Source of the DNA: a virus | Reading direction: 5' to 3' (one strand) | IMG/VR virus record: IMGVR_UViG_3300030116_001217 | Coordinates: 1 to 28,169 of that record | DNA length: 28,169 nt | Shown here: positions 12,468-18,320 of the stretch, piece by piece | Position numbering within the stretch: the stretch's first letter is position 1 | How the letters are laid out: each line of letters begins with the position of its first letter | The notes under the pieces: generated by a model | Seen by the model: only the letters and a program-made list of their open reading frames with translations | Database searches by the model: none | What the model was told of the DNA's origin: nothing | Translations under genes and position numbers: made by a program

Positions 12468-13174
12468 CTAAACTACTAACAATAAATGGCAATCCAAAAG
12501 TTATAAAAGGCGATAGAGTGAATGCCGATTGGCAAAGTGCCATCATGCATTTACACCCTAGCAGTACGAGGATTTGTCCATATCAAGATATTGCTAAATG
12601 TAAAGAGGCTTGTTTAAATACTGCGGGTCGTGGCGGTATCTTCAAGAAAGGCGAAACGACTAACAGAATACAAGAGGCTAGAAAGTGGCGTACTGATTTA
12701 TTTATTAACAATCAAACAGTATTTATGGATAATCTATATACAGAGATTGATAGATTTATTGCGAAGTGTGCAAGGGATAATAAAAAACCATGCATAAGGT
12801 TAAATGGTACTTCAGATATTCAATGGGAGTATATAGAACACAATGGGAAAAATGTCTTTGATACTTTTCCAGATGTGCAGTTTTACGACTATACAAAAAT
12901 ACCCACAAGGAAAGTATCAGATATTAAAAATTATCATTTGACTTGGTCATACTCAGAAGCTAATCAAAAATATGCGGATTGGTTTGAGAAGATTAAATAT
13001 AATATAGCGGTTGTGTTTAATGGCGATATGCCCTTATGGTTTAAAGGTAAACGAGTTATCAATGGTGATGACTACGATATGCGATTTTTAGATGAGCCTA
13101 ATACAGTTGTTGGACTGAAAGCAAAAGGTAAAGCTAAAAAAGATAGTAGCGGTTTTGTTATAGCAGTTAGCTGA
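12464..13174 (+). CDS. Conserved phage protein of the Gp88-like family
   Basis: This 236-residue protein shows a set of blocks that I recognise from a widespread phage family of unknown function: a three-cysteine motif C38-x7-C46-x3-C50 followed by LNTAGRGG, RLNGTSDIQWE (112-122), PDVQFYDYTKIPTR (136-149), NYHLTWSYSEAN (156-167), GDDYDMRFLD (201-210) and VVGLKAKGKA (215-224). The Cys cluster could bind a metal or iron-sulfur cluster, but it is not the radical-SAM CxxxCxxC. NGTSDI and YDYTK look like active-site or ligand residues by their strict conservation in memory. It is coupled to the preceding gene. The name Gp88-like is from memory. Confidence 0.75.
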   Translation: MTKLLTINGNPKVIKGDRVNADWQSAIMHLHPSSTRICPYQDIAKCKEACLNTAGRGGIFKKGETTNRIQEARKWRTDLFINNQTVFMDNLYTEIDRFIAKCARDNKKPCIRLNGTSDIQWEYIEHNGKNVFDTFPDVQFYDYTKIPTRKVSDIKNYHLTWSYSEANQKYADWFEKIKYNIAVVFNGDMPLWFKGKRVINGDDYDMRFLDEPNTVVGLKAKGKAKKDSSGFVIAVS

Positions 13175-13186
13175 TATAACGAAAAG

Positions 13187-13223
13187 TTATAAGCTTATGG
13201 TTGAAAGTCTTGTAAGCTTATGA
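13187..13223. repeat. Two palindrome copies (5 and 6) over a promoter
   Basis: TTATAAGCTTATGG (13187-13200) and TTGTAAGCTTATGA (13210-13223) keep the TAAGCTTA core of the set seen at 11072-11721. Copy 5 abuts the -35 box and copy 6 fills the spacer of the promoter at 13201-13229, an arrangement typical of operators. Confidence 0.6.
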
Positions 13224-13229
13224 TATTAT
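13201..13229 (+). promoter_or_regulatory. Sigma70-like promoter inside the palindrome pair
   Basis: TTGAAA (13201-13206), 17 bp, TATTAT (13224-13229), five of six matches in each box. It would start near 13236, 21 bases before the ATG of the gene at 13257, and serve the small-gene cassette that follows. Confidence 0.7.
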
Positions 13230-13256
13230 TAACAAAATAAACAAGTGAGGTAAACT

Positions 13257-13457
13257 ATGTTAACAATAAAAACTTTCAAAGATAGTGAAGATAAAGCAAA
13301 AAACTTTTATCATGTAAATGCTTTTGGTTATAAATTTAGAATAGCCACAAGGACTAGGAGTATAAATTGGGTAGGATTACCCTTTACTTATACAACAGGT
13401 AGAGGAAGAGTGTTTAACATTGGTAGAAAGTACATCTGTTTTATGAGAGGTGCTTAA
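13257..13457 (+). CDS. Small basic hypothetical protein, 66 aa
   Basis: ATG follows GTGAGGTAAACT. The product is beta-rich and basic: KTFKDSEDKAKNFYHVNAFG then RIATRTRSINWVGLPFTYTT and FNIGRKYICFMRGA. Its TAA shares a base with the next ATG. First gene of the cassette behind the operator-flanked promoter. No family recognised. Confidence 0.6.
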   Translation: MLTIKTFKDSEDKAKNFYHVNAFGYKFRIATRTRSINWVGLPFTYTTGRGRVFNIGRKYICFMRGA

Positions 13458-13738
13458 TGCAAATTAGAAAACTATTAAAACTACAAGAAATAATTGATGG
13501 GAAAAAATTACCATCTGATATTAATCCACATGAAAAGTCAGATACTCCACCTAATAATTTACTTTATTGGACAAGGACTAAAGGAGAATGGATTAATATA
13601 TTAGATATGGATTTGATTCATGTTATCAGAGCATTGAACTCTGAGAGTAAAATTGAATTACAAAAGTATCAAGATAAAAACCTTGAGATTCTCAAAGAGT
13701 TTATTGAAAAGGAGTATATGGAAAAAGAGGTACACTAA
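13457..13738 (+). CDS. Hypothetical protein, 93 aa
   Basis: Starts in TAATG overlap with the previous gene. It reads RKLLKLQEIIDGKKLPSDIN in the first part and ends in a charged helix NLEILKEFIEKEYMEKEVH. A middle block LLYWTRTKGEWINILDMDLI is rich in aromatics. The mix of helices is compatible with a small soluble binding protein. Function unknown. Confidence 0.6.
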   Translation: MQIRKLLKLQEIIDGKKLPSDINPHEKSDTPPNNLLYWTRTKGEWINILDMDLIHVIRALNSESKIELQKYQDKNLEILKEFIEKEYMEKEVH

Positions 13739-13740
13739 TT

Positions 13741-13908
13741 ATGAATGATGGTTTAACTTGTGACATTTGTAACAGCGAGGAAGTTGTTTACAGAGATAGT
13801 CATATCTTTATGTGTCATAAATGTTTTATGGCAGAGAAAGACAAACCACATGAGATGGTGGTTGATGGTAACATAATATTTGTCGATAAATTTAGGAGGG
13901 ATACATGA
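13741..13908 (+). CDS. Small zinc-ribbon protein, 55 aa
   Basis: ATG lies 2 bases after the previous stop, with GAGGT 9 bases before it. The four cysteines C7-x2-C10 and C25-x2-C28 (CDIC, CHKC) form a zinc-ribbon pair, followed by a short beta hairpin EMVVDGNIIFVDKF. Such small zinc proteins in early phage genes often bind host enzymes, but no target can be named. The stop overlaps the next ATG by four bases (ATGA). Confidence 0.6.
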   Translation: MNDGLTCDICNSEEVVYRDSHIFMCHKCFMAEKDKPHEMVVDGNIIFVDKFRRDT

Positions 13909-14075
13909 TATTTAAAATCAAAACAGATAACTTATCTAAGATTGTAGATACAGATGATTTTTGGGAAGAAGATATTGATGCTATTCTAGAAAACGAAATT
14001 TATAATTTAAGAGAAGAAGAAGTAGATATGTTTGGCACTATGTCAAGCACTATAAAAGTAGAGGAAATAATATGA
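13905..14075 (+). CDS. Small acidic hypothetical protein, 56 aa
   Basis: The ATG at 13905 follows TAGGAGGGATAC, a strong ribosome site inside the upstream gene, and overlaps its stop. The product begins MIFKIKTDNLSKIVDTDDFW and is very acidic (EEDIDAILENE, REEEVDMF). It ends in an ATGA overlap with the next gene. Function unknown; acidic early proteins of phages sometimes mimic DNA, which is a speculation here. Confidence 0.55.
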   Translation: MIFKIKTDNLSKIVDTDDFWEEDIDAILENEIYNLREEEVDMFGTMSSTIKVEEII

Positions 14076-14308
14076 TATATATAGACGAACAAGCTATTGA
14101 AGAAGGAGTTAAAGCTAAACAAATACTAAGTGAAACAGAAGATATTATCTCTGACTTATGTGACTTAGACTACGAAGAAGGCGAGATGAAACTGCGAGAA
14201 GGAGTTACAGTTGAAGACTTCATAAGTGGTATAAGTATGGCATTATCTGGCTATGCTAGTAAATGGGAATCGTGTCGAAGATTAAAACAATTAGAGGAGG
14301 AAGCATGA
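14072..14308 (+). CDS. Acidic hypothetical protein, 78 aa
   Basis: A mainly helical acidic protein starting MIYIDEQAIEEGVKAKQILS, with DIISDLCDLDYEEGEMKLRE and a final helix ending CRRLKQLEEEA. Starts in an ATGA overlap with GAGG upstream; its last codons GAGGAGGAAGC form the ribosome site of the next gene. Function unknown. Confidence 0.6.
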   Translation: MIYIDEQAIEEGVKAKQILSETEDIISDLCDLDYEEGEMKLREGVTVEDFISGISMALSGYASKWESCRRLKQLEEEA

Positions 14309-14574
14309 GTTATGATAAAGTTAGATATGTTGAAGCTAATTACAATACAACATTGAGATGGGATTTACAAGACATAGCAGAGTCAAAAGGATTTAATTTT
14401 GATGATATTAAACATATAGAAGTTGGGAAATGGGGTAGTCTTTACATTACACTTAAAAATGATAAGGTTTATGTAGAAGATTATGTTTATAGCTATGGAG
14501 AGGAAACAGATTGGAAATGGTCTGAAGAAGATTTTTTCTTTGATGAAAATTATGACATGGTGGAGGTAGCATGA
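14305..14574 (+). CDS. Aromatic acidic hypothetical protein, 89 aa
   Basis: The start at MSYDKVRYVEANYN is chosen over an ATG 14 codons upstream because GAGGAGG lies 6 bases before it and it forms the ATGA overlap used throughout this cassette. The sequence alternates strands (HIEVGKWGSLYITLKNDKVY) and acidic stretches (DWKWSEEDFFFDENYD). It ends in EVA from the junction module. Function unknown. Confidence 0.6.
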   Translation: MSYDKVRYVEANYNTTLRWDLQDIAESKGFNFDDIKHIEVGKWGSLYITLKNDKVYVEDYVYSYGEETDWKWSEEDFFFDENYDMVEVA

Positions 14575-14801
14575 GTGAATGTCAATTTTGTAAAGAGGAA
14601 TATACTTGTGACGTTGATAATGGATTTTGTGATACCTGTTGGTTTGAAGTTGGTATCTGGGAACATGAACAACTATGGGTTTTTGAAGAAACTGCAATTA
14701 AATATGGTTGGACAAAAGAAACGTCTCCAATAGAAGTTATAGACCCCTCTGATGAAATATGGCAAGACGAAGAATATTATTATATTAAAGAGGTAGCATG
14801 A
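14571..14801 (+). CDS. Small zinc-finger-like acidic protein, 76 aa
   Basis: Four cysteines as C4-x2-C7 and C20-x2-C23 (CQFC, CDTC) near the N-terminus make a zinc ribbon, followed by an acidic, Trp-rich remainder (FEVGIWEHEQLWVFEETAIK, WQDEEYYYIKEVA). Starts and ends at copies of the GAGGTAGCATGA junction. Second Cys4 protein in this cassette after that at 13741. Function unknown; protein-protein contact is plausible. Confidence 0.6.
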   Translation: MSECQFCKEEYTCDVDNGFCDTCWFEVGIWEHEQLWVFEETAIKYGWTKETSPIEVIDPSDEIWQDEEYYYIKEVA

Positions 14802-14998
14802 GTGAATGGTTAGTGATTAAAACAAATAAACATATGAAAATATTTACACAAAGAATAAAAGCTAATAAACTTAATGATGCTTTAAATAAAGCAGAAGAAA
14901 TATCTGATTGGAAAAATACTTTTTATGATGATTCTATATTAGAAGGTTTAGCTATTTATCCTGATGATATACAAGCTATACAAGAGGAGGTAGCATGA
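14798..14998 (+). CDS. Small hypothetical protein, 66 aa
   Basis: Begins MSEWLVIKTNKHMKIFTQRI, continues KANKLNDALNKAEEISDWKN and ends EEVA. An alpha/beta layout with a beta hairpin followed by a helix (LNDALNKAEEI) is likely. Both ends lie in the repeated junction. Its MSEW start resembles the MSKW start of the next gene, which may reflect the repeat rather than homology. Function unknown. Confidence 0.6.
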   Translation: MSEWLVIKTNKHMKIFTQRIKANKLNDALNKAEEISDWKNTFYDDSILEGLAIYPDDIQAIQEEVA

Positions 14999-15273
14999 GT
15001 AAATGGATTACAGCAAAAAAATTAAAGCAAGGAAAGGCTCAAGCAAAAAAATTTTATAAAGAATTTTTGCAAGATGAAACTATAGGTGAACAATCATGGA
15101 ACGAAATAGAAATAGATGGACAGTATTTTGATGTTGAATGTTTTGATGACGATATGGAAAAACCAAGAACTGAAACCTATTGTTCCATATACCCGACATA
15201 CCTTATAAACGATTGGAGAGAAACAAATAGTGAGAAATGGATTCGTTTATTTACAAATGGGGAGGTAGCATGA
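14995..15273 (+). CDS. Hypothetical protein, 92 aa
   Basis: Starts MSKWITAKKLKQGKAQAKKF after the third junction copy. A basic N-terminal helix is followed by an acidic beta-rich part (EIEIDGQYFDVECFDDDMEK) and a Trp-containing end. Translation is coupled on both sides by ATGA overlaps. Function unknown. Confidence 0.6.
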   Translation: MSKWITAKKLKQGKAQAKKFYKEFLQDETIGEQSWNEIEIDGQYFDVECFDDDMEKPRTETYCSIYPTYLINDWRETNSEKWIRLFTNGEVA

Positions 15274-15458
15274 CACAATACACAAAAGAAGTTGATGAGC
15301 AAAGACAACGCTTGAAGTTTGAAGAGAAAGATGATACATTAGTATACTATTATTGGCAAGCAGATGGAGATTTACGAAAGTATAAATACGAGTCTGGCAA
15401 GGTAATAGAAACAGTAAATAATGTAGTAAAATCAGTAACTTACGAGGAGGAAGTATGA
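15270..15458 (+). CDS. Small hypothetical protein, 62 aa
   Basis: The start MTQYTKEVDEQRQRL is preferred to one 11 codons upstream, because it falls exactly in the fourth junction copy with GAGG 7 bases before it. It has a charged N-terminal helix and a beta-rich end with YYYWQADGDLRKYKYESGKV. Its final codons GAGGAGGAAG serve as ribosome site for the next gene. Function unknown. Confidence 0.6.
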   Translation: MTQYTKEVDEQRQRLKFEEKDDTLVYYYWQADGDLRKYKYESGKVIETVNNVVKSVTYEEEV

Positions 15459-15718
15459 AGATTTGGGAAGACACAATACACGAAAGTTTATCGGCTATTA
15501 ATGAGTTGTCTGCTAAACTACCAGATAAAACTATTGATAGATTAGTAGCAGATATATATGATGATATGATTACTAACAGCGATTACGATATGGACAGAGG
15601 ACTCAAAGAGAATGAGATTATAGACTTTGTTTATGAGAAGATTGCTGAGATAGTATCAATGCATTATGATAGCGAATTACCAAGAGTTACAGTAGGGAGT
15701 CTACCCTATGATGAATGA
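15455..15718 (+). CDS. Helical acidic hypothetical protein, 87 aa
   Basis: Starts MKIWEDTIHESLSAINELSA behind GAGGAGG in ATGA overlap. It contains RLVADIYDDMITNSDYDMDR and IIDFVYEKIAEIVSMHYDS, forming an acidic all-helical protein. It is the last member of the overlapping cassette; an 89-base gap follows that has a few weak hairpins and no gene that I can support. Function unknown. Confidence 0.6.
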   Translation: MKIWEDTIHESLSAINELSAKLPDKTIDRLVADIYDDMITNSDYDMDRGLKENEIIDFVYEKIAEIVSMHYDSELPRVTVGSLPYDE

Positions 15719-15807
15719 GGGGTAGGCTATCAAAACAATTCTTGTGCCTTAGACGAGACTTATGGGCTTCCTAGGGCTATGTTTGACTAACAGTTGAAGG
15801 AGTAAAA

Positions 15808-15969
15808 ATGACTAACAAAGAAAAACAAAAAAGTAAAAAGATAAAATTTGCAGAGAGTATGATTGCAAATGAAGACTCTAGTTTAGAGGAATGGAAAAAA
15901 AATCTTGAGAAAAAGATTGAAGAAGATTTTGGTAAAGAAATGTTAAAGAAAATAACAATCCTTACTTGA
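15808..15969 (+). CDS. Small charged helical protein, 53 aa
   Basis: ATG follows GAAGGAG 6 bases upstream. The product begins MTNKEKQKSKKIKFAESMIA and continues as a charged amphipathic helix (LEEWKKNLEKKIEEDFGKEM). It is not coupled to its neighbours; a promoter starts over its stop codon. Function unknown. Confidence 0.55.
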   Translation: MTNKEKQKSKKIKFAESMIANEDSSLEEWKKNLEKKIEEDFGKEMLKKITILT

Positions 15970-15994
15970 TTTAACAAGAAATGTATGTTATAAT
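15966..15994 (+). promoter_or_regulatory. Sigma70-like promoter
   Basis: TTGATT (15966-15971), 17 bp, TATAAT (15989-15994). Transcription would start near 16001, about 80 bases before the gene at 16083, and run through an A/T-only leader. Confidence 0.6.
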
Positions 15995-16013
15995 CTTTAT
16001 AAGTTTTATAAAT

Positions 16014-16071
16014 AATTATATTAATAATAATAATAAATATTATTATATATTATAAAATATATAATAATAAT
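16014..16071. other. 58-bp tract of A and T only
   Basis: No G or C occurs between 16014 and 16071. The tract is made of TAA/TAT repeats (for example AATAATAATAATAAATATTA). It forms the leader of the next gene and would melt easily. It could be a DNA-unwinding element or a simple spacer. Confidence 0.7.
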
Positions 16072-16082
16072 GAGGGAATACA

Positions 16083-16178
16083 ATGGATAGAATATACGAC
16101 AAAATAGTTGACGAGTATTATGACAATGCTCCGATTGTTGATACTAACGAGCAAACTTGGGAAGACTATGGCGATTAA
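16083..16178 (+). CDS. Very small acidic protein, 31 aa
   Basis: ATG follows GAGGGAATACA, a good ribosome site. The frame reads MDRIYDKIVDEYYDNAPIVD and 11 more residues, acidic and Tyr-rich. It overlaps the next start by 11 bases, so it may mainly deliver ribosomes to the following gene. Function unknown. Confidence 0.5.
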   Translation: MDRIYDKIVDEYYDNAPIVDTNEQTWEDYGD

Positions 16179-16323
16179 AAAGGAAGTAAAATTAATTAAT
16201 CATGTTAAGAAAAGCACATCTCAGGGTAGAGGTGGCAGAGGTAGACGAGTTAAGATATCTACTAAGCACATGAATAAAAACAAAAGGAAGAGTTACAAAG
16301 CATATCGAGGGCAAGGCAGATGA
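16168..16323 (+). CDS. Arg/Gly-rich basic protein, 51 aa
   Basis: The start MAIKKEVKLINHVKKS is chosen inside a longer frame because upstream codons overlap the previous gene. Then come QGRGGRGRRVKISTKHMNKN and KRKSYKAYRGQGR. Nearly half of the residues are basic or Gly, which fits RNA or DNA binding. The STKHMNKNKRKSYK-YRGQGR end is one I recall from other marine phages, with unknown role. ATGA overlap with the next gene. Confidence 0.65.
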   Translation: MAIKKEVKLINHVKKSTSQGRGGRGRRVKISTKHMNKNKRKSYKAYRGQGR

Positions 16324-16865
16324 ATATATTTTATTTTTATGACTGTCCAGTTTTATCAGCACAAGCACAACCAGATAAGATGTTGGTTAAAATGCCATTA
16401 GAAACTGCACAGATGTTGTGTACTGCACACAGAGAATTAGATGGTGATGAGTATGCAGACGAAGTAGGACTTTACAAGCGAGCATATTGGAATCACCCTT
16501 GTACAGTTTGGGCAAGAGAATCAAAAGGAAACTATCAATGGTTGTACGACCACTTCATTGCATTAGGAGATGAATATAAATATAGATATGGTAGAGAACA
16601 TGCGAGCATTACTAAACTTAGTGAAGCTCTAAAAAAAGTACCTACAAATATTAACGATTATGATTTATCTTTAGGGAATATACCACCTGAAAATCCTATA
16701 GTTCGTAAGTGGAACATGACACCACTTGCTCAGGCTATGCCAGATAAATACAAACACGAAGACCCTATCGTTGCTTATCGCAGATATGTTGTTAACGAAA
16801 AGCATTACGCTAAATGGGAGAAAGGTAGACCAATGCCTAACTGGTGGCACAAGGAAGCGGTATGA
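16320..16865 (+). CDS. Conserved phage protein of unknown function, 181 aa
   Basis: The blocks KMPLETAQMLCTAHRELDG (24-42), YKRAYWNHPCTVWARESKGN (52-71), YRYGREHASITKL (88-100), LAQAMPDKYK and YRRYVVNEKHYAKWEKG are those of a family seen in T4-like cyanophages and other large phages. It is all-helical, with conserved His (THR, HPC, H95) and Trp residues that look like an enzymatic site. I cannot name its activity with confidence. It lies in the early block just before the structured leader. Confidence 0.7.
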   Translation: MNIFYFYDCPVLSAQAQPDKMLVKMPLETAQMLCTAHRELDGDEYADEVGLYKRAYWNHPCTVWARESKGNYQWLYDHFIALGDEYKYRYGREHASITKLSEALKKVPTNINDYDLSLGNIPPENPIVRKWNMTPLAQAMPDKYKHEDPIVAYRRYVVNEKHYAKWEKGRPMPNWWHKEAV

Positions 16866-17110
16866 ACGACATAGAGATTGCTATTGTTATTGATGAGCAA
16901 GGAAAGAAACATGAAGTGTATGGTACATGGGAAGAGGTAGAAAGATACGCTGATAGTATAGATGGTTGGGTTGATAAGTATCTTGACCATCTTGCTCCAT
17001 GCATGGTACAATCTAACTTTACTTACATTGGCGATGGACACGACCCATACCAAAAGAGTAGAGGATTTAGTTACGAACAGGGAAAAGTAATTAATATTTT
17101 AAAATGGTAA
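16862..17110 (+). CDS. Hypothetical protein, 82 aa
   Basis: The start MNDIEIAIVIDEQGKKHEVY is chosen over an upstream ATG because it overlaps the previous stop in ATGA and follows AAGGAAG. A beta hairpin, then a helix with TWEEVERYADSIDGWVDKYL, then the aromatic end SRGFSYEQGKVINILKW. Function unknown. Confidence 0.6.
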   Translation: MNDIEIAIVIDEQGKKHEVYGTWEEVERYADSIDGWVDKYLDHLAPCMVQSNFTYIGDGHDPYQKSRGFSYEQGKVINILKW

Positions 17111-17113
17111 GAC

Positions 17114-17142
17114 TTGCAATCTTATTCATTATATGTTATAAT
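17114..17142 (+). promoter_or_regulatory. Sigma70 promoter of the structured leader
   Basis: TTGCAA (17114-17119), 17 bp, TATAAT (17137-17142). It begins 3 bases after the preceding stop. The predicted start at about 17149 coincides with the first base of an 11-bp stem-loop. The GACTTGCAA context is repeated in the promoter at 17559. Confidence 0.8.
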
Positions 17143-17149
17143 GTATCCT

Positions 17150-17310
17150 TTAATACAGTTGCCCTCACAATAACACCTTCCTAACTGTATTAAGTGGACT
17201 GCAAAAGTCTGAAAAAAAGTAGGGTATTCCAGTAAGGGATTACTACAGGAAGGAATTTAAATGTGTTCCTGTCGAGTGGGTTTACAAGCACTCTATAAAC
17301 ACCGCCCTAC
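17150..17310 (+). ncRNA. Predicted structured RNA leader or small RNA
   Basis: Reading 5' to 3': TTAATACAGTT (17150-17160) pairs perfectly with AACTGTATTAA (17183-17193); GGACT pairs with AGTCT (17196-17210). Then GTAGGG (17219-17224) pairs with CCCTAC (17305-17310) and encloses three hairpins: AGTAA/TTACT (17231-17244, GGGA loop), ACAGGAA/TTCCTGT (17245-17272) and GAGTG/CACTC (17274-17293). GTTTA (17280-17284) in the last loop can also pair with TAAAC (17296-17300) as a pseudoknot. The four-way junction recalls a tRNA outline, but arm lengths and loops are not those of a tRNA. It ends 16 bases before the next ATG, so it may be a cis-regulator or an independent RNA. Confidence 0.55.
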
Positions 17311-17326
17311 AATATCATGAGGTAAT

Positions 17327-17581
17327 ATGTTTTACACTTACAACGAGCAACTTGACAAAACTTTTCAATGGTCTTGGAAGAAGTCGTGCCAAGAGAAACA
17401 ATATTGGAAAACTTGGATACAAAAGAAAAGTGATATACAATTAATTGATGTGCCGAAAGAACATCATCAGATAGTATTAGATGAACTATGGGAGGACATG
17501 CAAGAGGATATACAACACACTAGAGAATTAATTAACAAACAAAGAAGAGAAAAAAGACTTGCAAATAAAAATAAAGTGTGA
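17327..17581 (+). CDS. Basic hypothetical protein, 84 aa
   Basis: ATG follows ATGAGGTAAT with GAGG as ribosome site, directly after the structured leader. The product begins MFYTYNEQLDKTFQWSWKKS, is Trp-, Lys- and Gln-rich and ends in a basic helix NKQRREKRLANKNKV. If the leader is a regulatory element, this is its nearest target. The promoter of the SSB gene starts within its 3' end. Function unknown. Confidence 0.6.
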   Translation: MFYTYNEQLDKTFQWSWKKSCQEKQYWKTWIQKKSDIQLIDVPKEHHQIVLDELWEDMQEDIQHTRELINKQRREKRLANKNKV

Positions 17582-17587
17582 TATAAT
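17559..17587 (+). promoter_or_regulatory. Sigma70 promoter of the replication genes
   Basis: TTGCAA (17559-17564), 17 bp, TATAAT (17582-17587), giving a start near 17594 and a 35-base leader before the SSB-like gene. It shares GACTTGCAA with the promoter at 17114. Confidence 0.8.
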
Positions 17588-17628
17588 CGCACAAGTTTTA
17601 AACAAATTTAATACAAAGGAGTAAAATT

Positions 17629-18039
17629 ATGTATGAATATGTAACAGGAAAGGCGATGTGGGCTAACATTACTACACCCAACACTCGCTTTGGTGACCCT
17701 AAATATCAGATAACAGTATTAACTGATGAAGATACTGCATCTTCTTTAGAGGCTATCGGATTATCTCAGGTAAGAGATAAGTCTGGTCAACCTAAGTATG
17801 ACCAACCTGCTTTTTCTTTCAGTAGAAAAGTAAATGTAGGAACTCGTGTTAACGAAGCACCTAAGTTAGTGGACACAGAAAACAATCCACTAGATGTGTT
17901 GGTTGGAAATGGTTCTGAGGTTAAGGTTAAAATCAAACCTTACTCAAATAACTTTGGAACTTTTGCTGAACTTATGGCAGTAAAGGTAGATAAGTTAATT
18001 GAGTATCAAGAAGAAGATACTGATAACGAGGAGTTTTAA
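17629..18039 (+). CDS. Single-stranded DNA-binding protein, gp2.5-like
   Basis: The 136-residue protein begins with YVTGKAMWANITTPNTRFGD and PKYQITVLTDEDTASSLEAI, continues SFSRKVNVGTRVNEAPKLVD and KVKIKPYSNNFGTFAELMAV, and ends in the acidic tail QEEDTDNEEF with a terminal Phe. The beta-rich OB-like body and acidic tail ending in an aromatic residue are the marks of T7 gp2.5-type SSBs, whose tail binds the polymerase and helicase. AAGGAG lies 8 bases before the ATG. It stands at the head of the replication genes, supporting the call. Confidence 0.8.
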   Translation: MYEYVTGKAMWANITTPNTRFGDPKYQITVLTDEDTASSLEAIGLSQVRDKSGQPKYDQPAFSFSRKVNVGTRVNEAPKLVDTENNPLDVLVGNGSEVKVKIKPYSNNFGTFAELMAVKVDKLIEYQEEDTDNEEF

Positions 18040-18040
18040 T

Positions 18041-18301
18041 ATGATTATAACTGTTAAGAAAGACGATGGTGAACTTGTTTACGATGTCAATAAGATTGAA
18101 GACGAAGGTAAACAGAATGAAGCCAGAGTTATTATATCAAAAGTAGGTAGTTTAGAAGTAATATTAGAAGCACTAACTTTTGCCTCTGCTACTCATAGAG
18201 CAAACTTAGAAAAGTTACTTGACGAATGTGACGAAGCTAAGGTTGAGGAGATAGTAGAAGCAGAAGAAGTTTCTGAGACTAAAACTATAAAAGAAAAATA
18301 A
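18041..18301 (+). CDS. Acidic hypothetical protein, 86 aa
   Basis: The ATG at 18041 lies 1 base after the SSB stop and behind GAGGAG; an upstream in-frame ATG would overlap SSB. It starts MIITVKKDDGELVYDVNKIE with a beta part, then a helix EVILEALTFASATHRANLEK and a Glu-rich C-terminal tail (VEEIVEAEEVSETKT). Position between SSB and primase-helicase suggests a replication accessory role. Function unknown. Confidence 0.6.
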   Translation: MIITVKKDDGELVYDVNKIEDEGKQNEARVIISKVGSLEVILEALTFASATHRANLEKLLDECDEAKVEEIVEAEEVSETKTIKEK

Positions 18302-18320
18302 CTAAATAGTGAGGGTAAAC

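Larger units (their letters stand above)
14563..15273 (+). repeat. Four identical 12-base gene junctions GAGGTAGCATGA
   Basis: The 12-mer GAGGTAGCATGA occurs at 14563-14574, 14790-14801, 14987-14998 and 15262-15273. Each copy combines the ribosome site (GAGG), the stop of one gene and the start of the next (ATGA), so four consecutive proteins end in -EVA. Copies two and three share further bases (ATGAGTRAATGG). Related, less exact junctions stand at 14305 and 15455. Confidence 0.9.

Noticed and set aside
14383-14697. Minus-strand ORF of 104 aa
   Set aside because: Antisense to three coupled genes that have good ribosome sites; no start signal.
15719-15807. Structured RNA in the 89-base gap
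   Set aside because: Only short, partly exclusive stems are found (for example ACAA-TTC-TTGT), with no clear closing helix or own promoter.
17219-17310. tRNA gene
   Set aside because: The closing stem has 6 bp, the central arm has a 7-bp stem with a 14-base loop, and the last arm has a 10-base loop without the TTCRA pattern. No CCA end or anticodon loop of 7 is seen.
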